From an uncultured Bartonella sp. (lineage in GTDB: Bacteria > Pseudomonadota > Alphaproteobacteria > Rhizobiales > Rhizobiaceae): DNA of 64,000 nucleotides. Positions 8,730-18,216 of this stretch are shown here, piece by piece. How positions within the stretch are numbered: position 1 is the first letter of the stretch; the number at the start of each line of letters is the position of its first letter. The stretch covers positions 1-64,000 of the forward strand of contig CALYQL010000002.1 of assembly GCA_945285915.1 (NCBI GenBank). Direction: 5' to 3'. The notes under the pieces are model-generated. The model was given only the letters and a program-made list of their open reading frames with translations, was not told where the DNA came from and did not search any database. The translations under genes were made by a program, and so were the position numbers.

Positions 8730-9875
8730 TTACTTTTTTGAATTACGAACCATTTTACTCATTGCCTCAAGAAATTGTTCGATTTGTTCAACTGTTGTGT
8801 CGCGACCTGTTGAAACCCTGATGGCACCACCCGGAACCTCTAATCCCATTGAAGCCAACACACTACTTTGTGTAACTTTGCCTGACGAACAAGCAGAGCC
8901 GGCGGATACTGCAAAGCCTGCGAGATCCATTCCAATCTGTATTGTTTCAGCTTTAATATCGTTTATTGCAAAATATGTTGTATTTGGAATTCGTTTTACG
9001 TTTTCACCAAAAATTGTTACTTGGTTACTCATTGCATGAAGACCAGTTTCCAAATGCTTTTGCAACATTGCAAATTTTTCTACATCAACTTCGCTAGGTG
9101 CCTGTTCCATAGCTGCACCAAAGGAAGCAATCAGCGTTAAAGATTCGGTGCCGCTGCGAAACCCATGTTCCTGACCACCGCCATTGATAAGAGGTTGCGG
9201 CATTAAAGCACTACCATTTGCAACAAATGCACCGATTCCTTTTGGCCCACCAATTTTGTGTCCTGCAACGATAAAAAAATCACCACCGTATGTTTTGATA
9301 TCAATTGGCAATTTCCCAATAAACTGCACAATATCAACAATCAACACACCACCTGCATCTTTCACGATATCTGCAATTTGTCGGGTTGGTTGTATGACTC
9401 CTGTCTCACTATTAGCGGCCTGAATGGCAACCAAAGGTAATCCCTTGGTCTTATCATGTGCGCTTAGTGCCTTTTCAAGTTCGGACAAATTAATGATACC
9501 ATCACCATCAACGCCAATAATTGTTTGGGCATCTTTGTCAAACCGCCCACCTTTGGCAATGCAAGGGTGTTCGGTTGCACCAATATAAACATGCGAAAAG
9601 CGCACATCCGACCGCCCCATTTTATAAAACGGGGTAAGCAATGTCATTGCCGCTTCTGTGGCACCTGAAGTAAAAACTACATGGTCAGGAATTGTCCCTA
9701 AACGTTCGGCCACTTGACGGCGTGCTTTTTGCAAAAGTGCTTTTGCAGCACGCCCTTCCTGATGAACAGATGAAGGATTACCGTAAATATCAATCGCCTC
9801 GATAAGAGCTTTACGCGCTGGTTCTGACAATGGCGATGTCGCGTTATAATCTAGATAGTTACGAAAAGTTGACAT
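8730..9875 (-). CDS. NifS/IscS-like cysteine desulfurase heading the suf cluster
   Basis: Group I cysteine desulfurase, 381 aa. The start is YLDYNATSPLSEPARKAL; the PLP lysine is in FIVAGHKIGGPKGIGAF, and the catalytic cysteine is in the longer SAGSACSSGKVTQSSVL loop typical of NifS/IscS. It supplies sulfur for Fe-S clusters or tRNA thiolation; which one cannot be told from sequence. In rhizobia this gene (sufS2-type) begins the suf operon. A 174-nt gap with a promoter separates it from sufB. The alpha/beta hydrolase gene diverges from it. Confidence 0.93.
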   Translation of the reverse strand: MSTFRNYLDYNATSPLSEPARKALIEAIDIYGNPSSVHQEGRAAKALLQKARRQVAERLGTIPDHVVFTSGATEAAMTLLTPFYKMGRSDVRFSHVYIGATEHPCIAKGGRFDKDAQTIIGVDGDGIINLSELEKALSAHDKTKGLPLVAIQAANSETGVIQPTRQIADIVKDAGGVLIVDIVQFIGKLPIDIKTYGGDFFIVAGHKIGGPKGIGAFVANGSALMPQPLINGGGQEHGFRSGTESLTLIASFGAAMEQAPSEVDVEKFAMLQKHLETGLHAMSNQVTIFGENVKRIPNTTYFAINDIKAETIQIGMDLAGFAVSAGSACSSGKVTQSSVLASMGLEVPGGAIRVSTGRDTTVEQIEQFLEAMSKMVRNSKK

Positions 9876-10058
9876 CTGACTTCCTTAAACACTTAATTTT
9901 TAATTGGTTTCTACTGTTTTATAACGCAATTTTCTTGAAAAGTGCACCAATAACAGACTATCTAACATGCAAGATTGCTTTAACAACACTAAACGATGAC
10001 ACAGACAATACCAAATCACTATGGGTAATGTGTCAATCGTGATGATAAGGAGTGCTAT

Positions 10059-10733
10059 ATGCCAGAAGTCATATTCAATGGTCCTGCGGGGCGTCTTGAA
10101 GGTCGCTATCAGCCTTCTCTTGAAAAAAATGCTCCTATAGCCATTGTATTACACCCACACCCACAATTTGGTGGAACGATGAATAACAAGATCGTTTACG
10201 ATCTATTCTATATGTTCCAACAACGCGGCTTTACGACCTTGCGGTTTAATTTCCGTGGAATTGGTCGCAGTCAAGGTGAGTTTGACCATGGTGCAGGCGA
10301 ATTGTCGGATGCAGCCGCCGCACTTGATTGGGTACAAGCACTTCATCCTGATTCTAAGAACTGTTGGGTTGCAGGCTATTCGTTTGGGGCATGGATCGGT
10401 ATGCAACTTCTTATGCGCCGCCCTGAGATTGAAGGCTTTATTTCTATTGCGCCACAGCCCAATATTTATGATTTTTCGTTTCTTGCCCCCTGCCCATCAT
10501 CAGGATTAATTATCCATGGTGACAATGATCGCGTGGCACCGGCGAAAGATGTTCAAGGTCTTGTCGACAAATTGAAAACGCAAAAAGGTATAACCATCAC
10601 CCAACAAACATTGGAAGGTGCAAACCACTTTTTTGCCGGTCGCGTTGATGAACTCATTGGCGATTGCTCGGAATATCTTGACCGACGGCTTGCTGGCGAA
10701 TTGTCAGAACCGCGAATGAAACGGCTACGTTAG
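10059..10733 (+). CDS. Alpha/beta hydrolase of unknown substrate
   Basis: 224 aa, a compact alpha/beta hydrolase without a lid domain. The oxyanion region is LHPHPQFGGTMNN, followed by FNFRGIGRSQGEFD; the nucleophile serine is in GYSFGAW, the acid in HGDNDRVAP, and the histidine in GANHFFAG, so the triad is complete. The family (YtfL/CC-type hydrolases resembling dienelactone hydrolases) is commonly found beside the nifS-suf cluster in Rhizobiales, but no substrate is known. An AAGGAG ribosome binding site precedes the ATG, and a terminator follows. Confidence 0.88.
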   Translation: MPEVIFNGPAGRLEGRYQPSLEKNAPIAIVLHPHPQFGGTMNNKIVYDLFYMFQQRGFTTLRFNFRGIGRSQGEFDHGAGELSDAAAALDWVQALHPDSKNCWVAGYSFGAWIGMQLLMRRPEIEGFISIAPQPNIYDFSFLAPCPSSGLIIHGDNDRVAPAKDVQGLVDKLKTQKGITITQQTLEGANHFFAGRVDELIGDCSEYLDRRLAGELSEPRMKRLR

Positions 10734-10769
10734 AGCTCAAACCTAACCTTATCTGTTTTGAAACAATAT

Positions 10770-10806
10770 GGCTCCTCATTCTTTTTAGATTTTGTGGAGC
10801 CTTTTT
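10770..10806 (+). terminator. Terminator after the alpha/beta hydrolase
   Basis: GGCTCC (10770-10775) and GGAGCC (10796-10801) form a stem around a 20-nt AT-rich loop, followed by five T. Confidence 0.75.
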
Positions 10807-10957
10807 GTATTCCAAACAGTATTGTTGTATTTCAAATGCTGGTTGAGACAGATGATTATTCAACCGCGCCTAATCCATTGGTGATTGCATCGTACTTAAT
10901 ACTAAAGTGTCACATTATTGTAATCGGAATGATTTCTTTCAAACATATGTGAGCGGC

Positions 10958-12091
10958 TCACTGCAAATTATTCGGTTTGACATATTTGCCACCGCTAACT
11001 GGCTTATCACACCCTGTTGTTGTCGGATAAGTTAGTGGTAAACCGTAAAAAGACCGTATGGCGAGATAACCCCATGCATCAGATTCGATAAAGTCTGGAT
11101 CAGCCCCTATCGACTGTGCATTGAGCAACTTACTATTTGTTGTTTTTGTTAGCTTTTCCAGATATTTAATAATTGCCTTATTGTGTGCGCCACCACCAGA
11201 AAGAACAAGTGTCTTTGGTGTTTGTGGAACATGGCGGAATGAATTAACAATTCCAAATGCCGTTATATAGCTTAAAGAAGCGGCACCATCTTCTATTGAA
11301 ATAGTTGTGTCGGTTAACGGGCTAAAGCTTCTCCAATCAAGTGATCCGGGCGTTGGCTGGCAAAAAAACGAATGCATCTGATAATTTTGAATAATTTTAT
11401 CAATAACATTGCCCTTTAAAGCGATTTTTCCACCATCGTCATATTGTTTTGAAGTGCGTAAAGAGATCCATTGATCAATCAAAACGTTTCCCGGTCCACA
11501 ATCAAAAGCATAAATCGACGACTCTTCGCCAATCCAGGTTAGGTTTGATATGCCACCAATATTGACAAATGCGATTGGAAATTGTGCCTTTCCGCGAAGT
11601 TTATTGGCCAATGCGCGATGATAAACTGGAACCAATGGCGCACCCTGCCCGCCATGGGTCATATCATTCGCCCTCATATCATAAATAACATCAATACCAG
11701 TTTGATTTGCCAGTTGTTGACCATCACCAATTTGCACTGTCAGGGCATTTTCTGGTCTATGCAAAACGGTTTGTCCGTGAAATCCAATCAAATCAACCGA
11801 ATCGCTGTTAATTGCATATTTATGCAATAATTGTTGCACCAGTGTTGCGTGCAGATCGGTAAGTGCAACTTCTATTTCTCTGAGTTGGGCTGGGCGATCA
11901 TCACGATTTTTTATCTGATTTGCCATATCAAGCGCAGACTTTAATTGCTGCCTAAAAACGGCACTATATGTGTATGAGTGATGACCCATAATATCTATCG
12001 CCGCATCACCATCGCTGCGCAACAATGAGGCATCGATGCCGTCCATAGAAGTACCACTCATCAATCCGATAGCCAATTTTATATCCGGCAT
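10958..12091 (-). CDS. anmK: Anhydro-N-acetylmuramic acid kinase
   Basis: Cell-wall recycling enzyme that converts 1,6-anhydro-MurNAc to MurNAc-6-phosphate with ATP. 377 aa from the ATG at 12091, chosen over an in-frame start 15 codons upstream because AAGGAAG precedes it at normal spacing and the family begins with MPDIKLAIGLMSGTSMDG. The ATP/sugar signatures GLMSGTSMDGID, GFHGQTVLHRP, FDCGPGNVLID and LVLSGGGAHN are all present. It diverges from tyrS, a pairing common in Rhizobiales. Confidence 0.95.
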   Translation of the reverse strand: MPDIKLAIGLMSGTSMDGIDASLLRSDGDAAIDIMGHHSYTYSAVFRQQLKSALDMANQIKNRDDRPAQLREIEVALTDLHATLVQQLLHKYAINSDSVDLIGFHGQTVLHRPENALTVQIGDGQQLANQTGIDVIYDMRANDMTHGGQGAPLVPVYHRALANKLRGKAQFPIAFVNIGGISNLTWIGEESSIYAFDCGPGNVLIDQWISLRTSKQYDDGGKIALKGNVIDKIIQNYQMHSFFCQPTPGSLDWRSFSPLTDTTISIEDGAASLSYITAFGIVNSFRHVPQTPKTLVLSGGGAHNKAIIKYLEKLTKTTNSKLLNAQSIGADPDFIESDAWGYLAIRSFYGLPLTYPTTTGCDKPVSGGKYVKPNNLQ

Positions 12092-12188
12092 TGTATGCTT
12101 CCTTGTGAATCGTGCATAATCTATGATAAAGCCCACATTTAATGAAGAAACTCTATGATGTTCGATTTTTTGTTAAGGAACAAGTTTG

Positions 12189-13442
12189 ATGTCCGGTTTT
12201 AAATCCGATTTCCTAAATGTTATGCGTGAACGTGGTTTTATCCATCAAATATCTGATGAAACAGGTTTGGATGACCTTTTGGCAAAGGAAACGGTTACTG
12301 CATATATCGGGTTTGACCCTACGGCTTCCAGCCTTCACGTTGGTAGTCTCATTCAGATCATGATGTTGCATTGGTTGCAAAAAACCGGTCATCGTCCAAT
12401 TGCGCTTATGGGTGGTGGCACCGGTATGATTGGTGATCCATCATTTAAAGACGAAGCACGTAAACTGCTGACAATCGAAAACATCGACCAGAATATTGCT
12501 GGCATCAAAAAAGTCTTCACACAATATATCAATTTTGGTGAAGGTTCCAATGACGCCATTATGGTCAATAATGCCGATTGGCTTAGAAACCTTAATTATA
12601 TTGAATTTTTACGTGATGTCGGACGGCATTTTTCTGTCAATAAAATGTTGTCATTTGACTCTGTCAAACTGCGTCTCGATCGCGAGCATTCCCTATCATT
12701 TTTAGAATTCAACTATATGATTTTGCAGGCATATGATTTTGTCGAGTTAAGCAAACGCTATGGCCTGCGCATGCAAATGGGTGGTTCAGATCAATGGGGC
12801 AATATTGTTAACGGCATTGATCTTGGACACAGAATGGGAACGGAACAACTCTATGCCTTAACGTCCCCTCTGCTTACCACGGCATCAGGTGCAAAAATGG
12901 GCAAATCGCTCAATGGTGCGGTTTGGCTCAATGCTGACATGCTTTCACCGTATGATTTCTGGCAATATTGGCGTAATACTGAAGATGCCGATGTATCGCG
13001 TTTCTTGAAACTTTATACCACATTGCCAATGGATGAAATTAACCGTCTCTCTAGCCTACAGGGCGCTGAGCTGAATGAGGTTAAGAAAATTCTGGCAACG
13101 GAAGTTACGGCAATGTTGCATGGTCGTGACGCCGCCGAAAAAGCTGCCGATATTGCACGCAAAACCTTTGAAGAAGGCGCATTGAGCCACGATTTACCAA
13201 AAATTGAGCTTGCGTCGAGCGACTTGAAGTCAGGTATTGGCTTATTAACATTGCTGGTACAGGCTGGCTTGGCAAAATCAAATGGTGAAGCCCGTCGTCA
13301 CGTACAAGGTGGCGGTGTGCGTGTAAACGACAAACCGGTTGAAGATGAAGCACGCCTTATTTCTGATGTTGACCTTAATGATGATGGCGTCGTTAAACTT
13401 TCATTCGGCAAAAAAAGACATGTCCTTATAAAACCCGTTTAA
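12189..13442 (+). CDS. tyrS: Tyrosyl-tRNA synthetase
   Basis: Class Ic aminoacyl-tRNA synthetase, 417 aa. The ATP-binding HIGH-type motif is HVGSL (from residue 50), the KMSKS loop is KMGKS (about residue 235), and the tyrosine pocket is in [10 protein letters not shown] and [11 protein letters not shown]. The C-terminal S4 RNA-binding domain ends the protein ([20 protein letters not shown]). The ATG at 12189 with AAGGAA upstream is preferred to the TTG one codon earlier. A terminator follows. Confidence 0.97.
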   Translation: MSGFKSDFLNVMRERGFIHQISDETGLDDLLAKETVTAYIGFDPTASSLHVGSLIQIMMLHWLQKTGHRPIALMGGGTGMIGDPSFKDEARKLLTIENIDQNIAGIKKVFTQYINFGEGSNDAIMVNNADWLRNLNYIEFLRDVGRHFSVNKMLSFDSVKLRLDREHSLSFLEFNYMILQAYDFVELSKRYGLRMQMGGSDQWGNIVNGIDLGHRMGTEQLYALTSPLLTTASGAKMGKSLNGAVWLNADMLSPYDFWQYWRNTEDADVSRFLKLYTTLPMDEINRLSSLQGAELNEVKKILATEVTAMLHGRDAAEKAADIARKTFEEGALSHDLPKIELASSDLKSGIGLLTLLVQAGLAKSNGEARRHVQGGGVRVNDKPVEDEARLISDVDLNDDGVVKLSFGKKRHVLIKPV

Positions 13443-13470
13443 GTTTTGGAGTTACAAAGGCAATGAAAAC

Positions 13471-13502
13471 AAAAAAACACAGCCTCACGCTGTGTTTTTT
13501 AT
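13471..13502 (+). terminator. Terminator after tyrS
   Basis: AAAACACAGC and GCTGTGTTTT pair across a CTCAC loop, followed by further T. It starts about 28 nt after the stop. Confidence 0.88.
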
Positions 13503-13614
13503 GTATGGTCACTAATTCTGTTATCGCTTAAAAATACCATTATCGGCACCATGCAATGCCAAAACAATAATCATTGCCCAGTTTTAATTAGTCGACTTAT
13601 ATATAAAAATTCGA

Positions 13615-16600
13615 TTATTGCTGGAACTCGAATATCGATCGAAATATTCCCGGAGCAATTGCCGAGATAGGGTTGACCATCACCTGAGGGTGTTTCATCT
13701 TGCCCTCAATTTTAAACGTAATACCAATCAAACCGCGATCACGACCATTTCCTAGTACCTGACCGATAACTGGTATATCGCCAAATAAACGGTTTAAGCC
13801 ATAGGCTGGCATAAAAGTACCGGTAATGGACATATTACCCGATGAATCATATAAAATTCCTTGGAATGTTGCCCCAACGGTTGCGCCGCGTACAACACCG
13901 CGGTCTAGTACCAAATAATTATCGCCTTTTCCTATGTGAGCGTATCCCATATCAAAGGTGATGCTTGAACTATTGATTTTACCCTTAAAAGCATCATTCA
14001 GACTTTTACCACCACCGGCAGGCTTCGATGAAACAATTGCAGCAAGTCTGGGTTCATCGACAATTTCAAAATTTTTTAAGGTGATGGGGCCAGAAAGAGG
14101 CTGTCCGGGTGTTGATTTCAAATTGACCGTTAATGCACCACCACGGATTTTTTCATAATAATTCATAAAACGGAGAACAGAACCCGCATCGGTTGTTTTG
14201 GCATTCACCGCTTGCCGCCCTTTATCATTTTGCATCTGCACAAATAATGGCTTGCCAGTTCTGGTATTTGCGTTGACGGTTAGCTGAGTGGTGTTTTGCT
14301 CGGTAACTTCGTAAGTCGCAGTTACACCGTGTAGATCCTCACCATAAAAACCGGTAAGGCTTGAAAGTGAAGCATGCAAAGAAATGGCATTTGTATTGCG
14401 GCCAGAGCTCGATGTCTTACCCATTTGTTGAAGCAAGGCTCTGGCATCAAAGCTTTTGCCAGTTGCTTCAATATGATAGGACTTACCCGATGTCGCAACT
14501 TTAATGCTCAAATTATCATTGCGGTTTAAATTGGCTTTCGAAAATTCCGCGCCAGCTAACTGTTTATCCTTGATATGAAGCGAGCCAGCAATTTCAAAAT
14601 TGGTTCCTGATAGCGAAAAATTGTCGATCGTAAAATCGGATTTGCCCGTCATATTTGACGGAATATCCATCTGCACTTGTGCAGGCATACCTTTGCCTTT
14701 TTTCCAACCGGCCCAAGATAAATCAAGTGTCGTATTTGTCAGATCGGCAGAAAGATGGCGCTTGCCTTTATTTTCAGGCCCAACCACAACGCTCATGGGG
14801 CCAGAAAGAAAAGTATTTAAAAATGCAAAATGCTTAGCTCTAACACTGTCATTTAAATTGAATGTAATATTTTCGTCTTTTTTCAAATCCGAATTGTTGA
14901 ATGGCTGAACAATTTTTATATCTGCCGGCAGATCATTGACCAAACCACTGGCATTTAAGGTAACACCAGATTTGGTAATTTCGGCAGTTCCCGAAGCATC
15001 ATCAACGAGAATATTTTCAATAGGTTCCGGCAACGAAAAATCCGAAAAATCAACATTAGCTGTATAAGTCAACTCGCCAGGCGGGTTATCCCGTGTGACA
15101 GGAAATTTCAGATTGATTTCTGCTTCAACGTCGCCTTTTGCTTTATCGGGGTCAAATGGCAACTGTTTTCTTGCATTAATGGGTTTCAAGCTAATCATTT
15201 CACCGGCTGCGTCAATTTTGCCGCGCGCAACAAGGTTCATTTCGGCATAAACTGGACGTTGAGGCCCCCACGGCACGGTAAATGTGCCTTCAACTAGCTC
15301 TATCTTGCGATCTTTTGAAAGATAACTAACACCACTATCCAATGTCACCACTGTGGTCATGCCATCAATGGCTATTTTGCCATCGGCTTCCCGAATAGCC
15401 GGTAATTCGCCGACCAAATCCGATCTCGCATCATTAATTGCTGTTCTGATTTTCACTTCATTGCCAGTGATAGGCCCAGACGGAATACCATTACGGAAAA
15501 ACCCCAATGGCATAGCTATTTCGATAGAGCCATTTTTTAGTTGCCCACCAAAAATATGCGAAACAACCCAGCGTCTTGCCCCAGGAGAAATATTAATAGG
15601 CCATAATTGTTTGGCTTCTGCTACATCCATTTGAGGAACATGAAGTACAAATATTGTTTCTGGTGTTCCCTCGCCAAATCGCAAGCTTCCTTGACCAAGC
15701 AAAGTTCCATGTGGTGCATTAACCGCAATCTCATCCACGATGATCTTTTTATTATCCAGATTGTACTGGCCTGCTACTTTCATAGAAAATCTTAGCGGAT
15801 TATCCGGCACTTCTGCAGCAGCACTAACCGCGTGTTGCGAAACAATTTCAAAACGATAATCATTATCTGGCTTTTCATTGTCTGCTTTCGCAGGAGTTAT
15901 GCCTATTGCGCCATTAAATGGTATATTGACCCCACCAGCTGATATTTGCGAAGGGGCAATTTCTATTTTGTCACTCTTCGGCGTATAGAGCATATTCACA
16001 TCAAATTTTGCGGGCATTGTCTCTGTGCCAACATCCATTGCCCCAACCGGCATCACAACATGCGCATTTATGATTGGACCGTTCAAAGTACTGTCTCTAT
16101 GAGCTTCCAGAGCGATATCTGTGGTTCCTTTTAAGCGAAAGAAATTATTATTGGTACGCCCATTGGCTAAGAAAGGTGAAGCATCATCAGACGCACCCAA
16201 ATGAAGTGGCAATGAGGAGAGCTTGACTTTAAAGCTTTGTGTTGCATTTTCTGCAGAAATAACATCGCCTTCCACCTCAATCGGATTATTGTTCCATTGA
16301 AGTTTTGACTTCAGCGCAGTTTTTTTCCAGCGCGTACGCAAGTCCAATTCCTCAATGTTCAAAGGCGTATTATTATCTCCTCCCATACGCAGTGAAACAT
16401 TTTTGAGAATAACCACTCTCATTGAGGTTTTTTTGAGCATTGCCGAGAATTGGTCAAATGCACCAAAAAGATTATTGGCTGCCACATCGGGATCTATCCT
16501 GCCAAATTTATCTTTTGGCAAGGTATCCAAAAAACTTGGACCATTGCCTTGCGGTAAAGCAATATTGGTATCGTGTATCTCGATCTGCGCAATTTCAAGC

Positions 16601-17037
16601 TTACCGCGTAGTAACCCTAATGGTGCAAAACCAACCCTGAACAAACCTATTTGATCAATTTTGGTGCCGTTTTTAATGTCAGTGACCATGACATTTTGCG
16701 TCTCTAACGCCAAATGGTAATCTTCATCCAACGACAATTTTGCGTCTGATATTTTGACGTTTGCCTCGTCATTGAGTTGTTGCGACAAGGCTGCCTGCAT
16801 TTTTGATGTCAAAAATGCACCACTAATTCCAACCTTTAATAATGAAAAAGCAAGCGCTAAAACGCATACTAAGATTAACAAAATCCATAGGCAGGTTTTA
16901 AAGATACGCCGCATCAATTTTTTTCTCATGCGGGGGGTGCGAATCTTCAGTCCGCCAGATTGAAGAGCTGATGGAAAATGATCCAGATTTTTAATTTTTC
17001 GCTTGTCAAAGCGAATTTCTTCATGTGGTCCAGGCAA
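13615..17037 (-). CDS. Very large AsmA-like / DUF3971 envelope protein
   Basis: 1140 aa. The short basic cytoplasmic N-terminus (to about residue 44) is followed by one hydrophobic anchor (CLWILLILVCVLALAFSLL); the rest is predicted periplasmic, rich in beta strands and short polar repeats. It matches the AsmA-like/YhdP group, bridge-like proteins implicated in moving phospholipids between inner and outer membrane. The conserved C-terminal region (GALTVNLKSTPGQPLSGPITLKNFEI..., then GVVRGATVGATFQG...GLIGITFKIEGKMKHPQVMVNP) is present and uninterrupted. The gene diverges from bcp. Function is inferred from the family only. Confidence 0.88.
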   Translation of the reverse strand: MPGPHEEIRFDKRKIKNLDHFPSALQSGGLKIRTPRMRKKLMRRIFKTCLWILLILVCVLALAFSLLKVGISGAFLTSKMQAALSQQLNDEANVKISDAKLSLDEDYHLALETQNVMVTDIKNGTKIDQIGLFRVGFAPLGLLRGKLEIAQIEIHDTNIALPQGNGPSFLDTLPKDKFGRIDPDVAANNLFGAFDQFSAMLKKTSMRVVILKNVSLRMGGDNNTPLNIEELDLRTRWKKTALKSKLQWNNNPIEVEGDVISAENATQSFKVKLSSLPLHLGASDDASPFLANGRTNNNFFRLKGTTDIALEAHRDSTLNGPIINAHVVMPVGAMDVGTETMPAKFDVNMLYTPKSDKIEIAPSQISAGGVNIPFNGAIGITPAKADNEKPDNDYRFEIVSQHAVSAAAEVPDNPLRFSMKVAGQYNLDNKKIIVDEIAVNAPHGTLLGQGSLRFGEGTPETIFVLHVPQMDVAEAKQLWPINISPGARRWVVSHIFGGQLKNGSIEIAMPLGFFRNGIPSGPITGNEVKIRTAINDARSDLVGELPAIREADGKIAIDGMTTVVTLDSGVSYLSKDRKIELVEGTFTVPWGPQRPVYAEMNLVARGKIDAAGEMISLKPINARKQLPFDPDKAKGDVEAEINLKFPVTRDNPPGELTYTANVDFSDFSLPEPIENILVDDASGTAEITKSGVTLNASGLVNDLPADIKIVQPFNNSDLKKDENITFNLNDSVRAKHFAFLNTFLSGPMSVVVGPENKGKRHLSADLTNTTLDLSWAGWKKGKGMPAQVQMDIPSNMTGKSDFTIDNFSLSGTNFEIAGSLHIKDKQLAGAEFSKANLNRNDNLSIKVATSGKSYHIEATGKSFDARALLQQMGKTSSSGRNTNAISLHASLSSLTGFYGEDLHGVTATYEVTEQNTTQLTVNANTRTGKPLFVQMQNDKGRQAVNAKTTDAGSVLRFMNYYEKIRGGALTVNLKSTPGQPLSGPITLKNFEIVDEPRLAAIVSSKPAGGGKSLNDAFKGKINSSSITFDMGYAHIGKGDNYLVLDRGVVRGATVGATFQGILYDSSGNMSITGTFMPAYGLNRLFGDIPVIGQVLGNGRDRGLIGITFKIEGKMKHPQVMVNPISAIAPGIFRSIFEFQQ

Positions 17038-17180
17038 CTCTTCAACAATCCCGTTATTTGAGAATTAAAATAAAATAATTGGCAAACAGAATTTACAGAA
17101 ACAATATAGCATTGGATCAGGATTGATTCCTGATATTTTTGGTATCATTTTACGCTTACCAACAAAAGAAAGGTAGAGTT

Positions 17181-17651
17181 ATGGAAAAATTGGGAATAGG
17201 CGATTTAGCACCGGATTTCAATTTACCCAGAGACAGCGGGGCAGAACAAAGTTTATCACAATTGCGTGGGAAACCAGTTGTTCTCTACTTTTATCCGAAA
17301 GATGACACCAGCGGCTGTACACTTGAGGCACATGACTTTACGGCTTTAAAACCAGAATTTGACAAGATTGGCGTTGAAATCATCGGTATGTCACCTGATA
17401 AGGCTGCAAAACACGATAAATTCAAACAGAAGCATGAGCTGAACATCACCCTTGTATCCGATGAAGAAAAAACAACGCTGATGACTTATGGCGTATGGGT
17501 AGAAAAATCGATGTATGGCCGCAAATATATGGGCGTTGAACGCACAACATTCCTTATTGATAAAACCGGCAAGATTGCAGAAATTTGGCATAAGGTGAAA
17601 GTGCCAGGGCATGCACAAGCTGTTTTGCAGGCTGCAAGTAAAATTGCTTAA
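17181..17651 (+). CDS. bcp: Thiol peroxidase Bcp (1-Cys-like peroxiredoxin)
   Basis: Peroxiredoxin Q/BCP that reduces hydroperoxides. 156 aa from the ATG at 17181, chosen because AAAGGTAGAG precedes it and MEKLGIGDLAPDFNLP is the normal family start; the longer frame adds 14 unsupported residues. The peroxidatic cysteine is C46 (DDTSGCTLEAHDF). The resolving cysteine of E. coli Bcp, five residues on, is histidine here (H51), so it should act as a 1-Cys enzyme or use an external thiol. Confidence 0.95.
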   Translation: MEKLGIGDLAPDFNLPRDSGAEQSLSQLRGKPVVLYFYPKDDTSGCTLEAHDFTALKPEFDKIGVEIIGMSPDKAAKHDKFKQKHELNITLVSDEEKTTLMTYGVWVEKSMYGRKYMGVERTTFLIDKTGKIAEIWHKVKVPGHAQAVLQAASKIA

Positions 17652-17768
17652 TTAATAACCTCGTCACTTACCGGATCAATTGCCTAACAGTGGCTTGCCC
17701 GATTCATTGTTAGCTTTTTGTTAACTTTTATATGAGTTAATAAAAACCTAATATTTTGGACAACAAAA

Positions 17769-17996
17769 ATGCGCAATATTTCAAAACTATTTATTTTGTG
17801 CTCAGTATTCATAGTCGCTGCAACATCTTTTGGTGCAGCGCATTATGATGTTGCATCTCAAGATAGTGGCGCAACTATTGAGGCGCGACAGCCTTTACCA
17901 GATATGCCCATTAGCCATATTCCAGCGGTTGAAAATGTGCAATTTGTTGGGCAAAATGCTATTGACCCCATCATAACGGGGTCAGGCAAACAATAA
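17769..17996 (+). CDS. Small secreted protein of unknown function
   Basis: 75 aa. A basic start (MRNISK) and a hydrophobic stretch (LFILCSVFIVAATSFGAA) form a likely signal peptide with cleavage near AAH; the mature part would be about 50 polar residues with several prolines. No family is recognised. The ribosome binding site is weak (GGAC before the ATG). It stands alone, downstream of bcp and convergent with prfB. Confidence 0.55.
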   Translation: MRNISKLFILCSVFIVAATSFGAAHYDVASQDSGATIEARQPLPDMPISHIPAVENVQFVGQNAIDPIITGSGKQ

Positions 17997-18119
17997 GTTG
18001 TTGGCTAAAAACCAAGTTAACTCAACAGAACAATCTATTTTATTAAGAAAAACAGCCGTTGCTGGTTGGCTCTGATATTGCCATTGGCTCTGATTTTACC
18101 CAATTGAGCCAGATATTAA

Positions 18120-18182
18120 CCAAGTGCTTAGCCAGAAATCTGGAATTTGGTTAAATTCCCGAAAATGACAATAAGCACTTGG
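18120..18182. other. Structured inverted-repeat element downstream of prfB
   Basis: A perfect 11-bp inverted repeat, CCAAGTGCTTA (18120-18130) and TAAGCACTTGG (18172-18182), encloses a further hairpin (GGAATTT-GGTT-AAATTCC, 18142-18159). It sits in the convergent gap between the small secreted gene and prfB. It may end either transcript, though no clear T-run follows. Confidence 0.5.
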
Positions 18183-18216
18183 AAAAACTTAAACACATGG
18201 AAAAACTATTGTTTGT

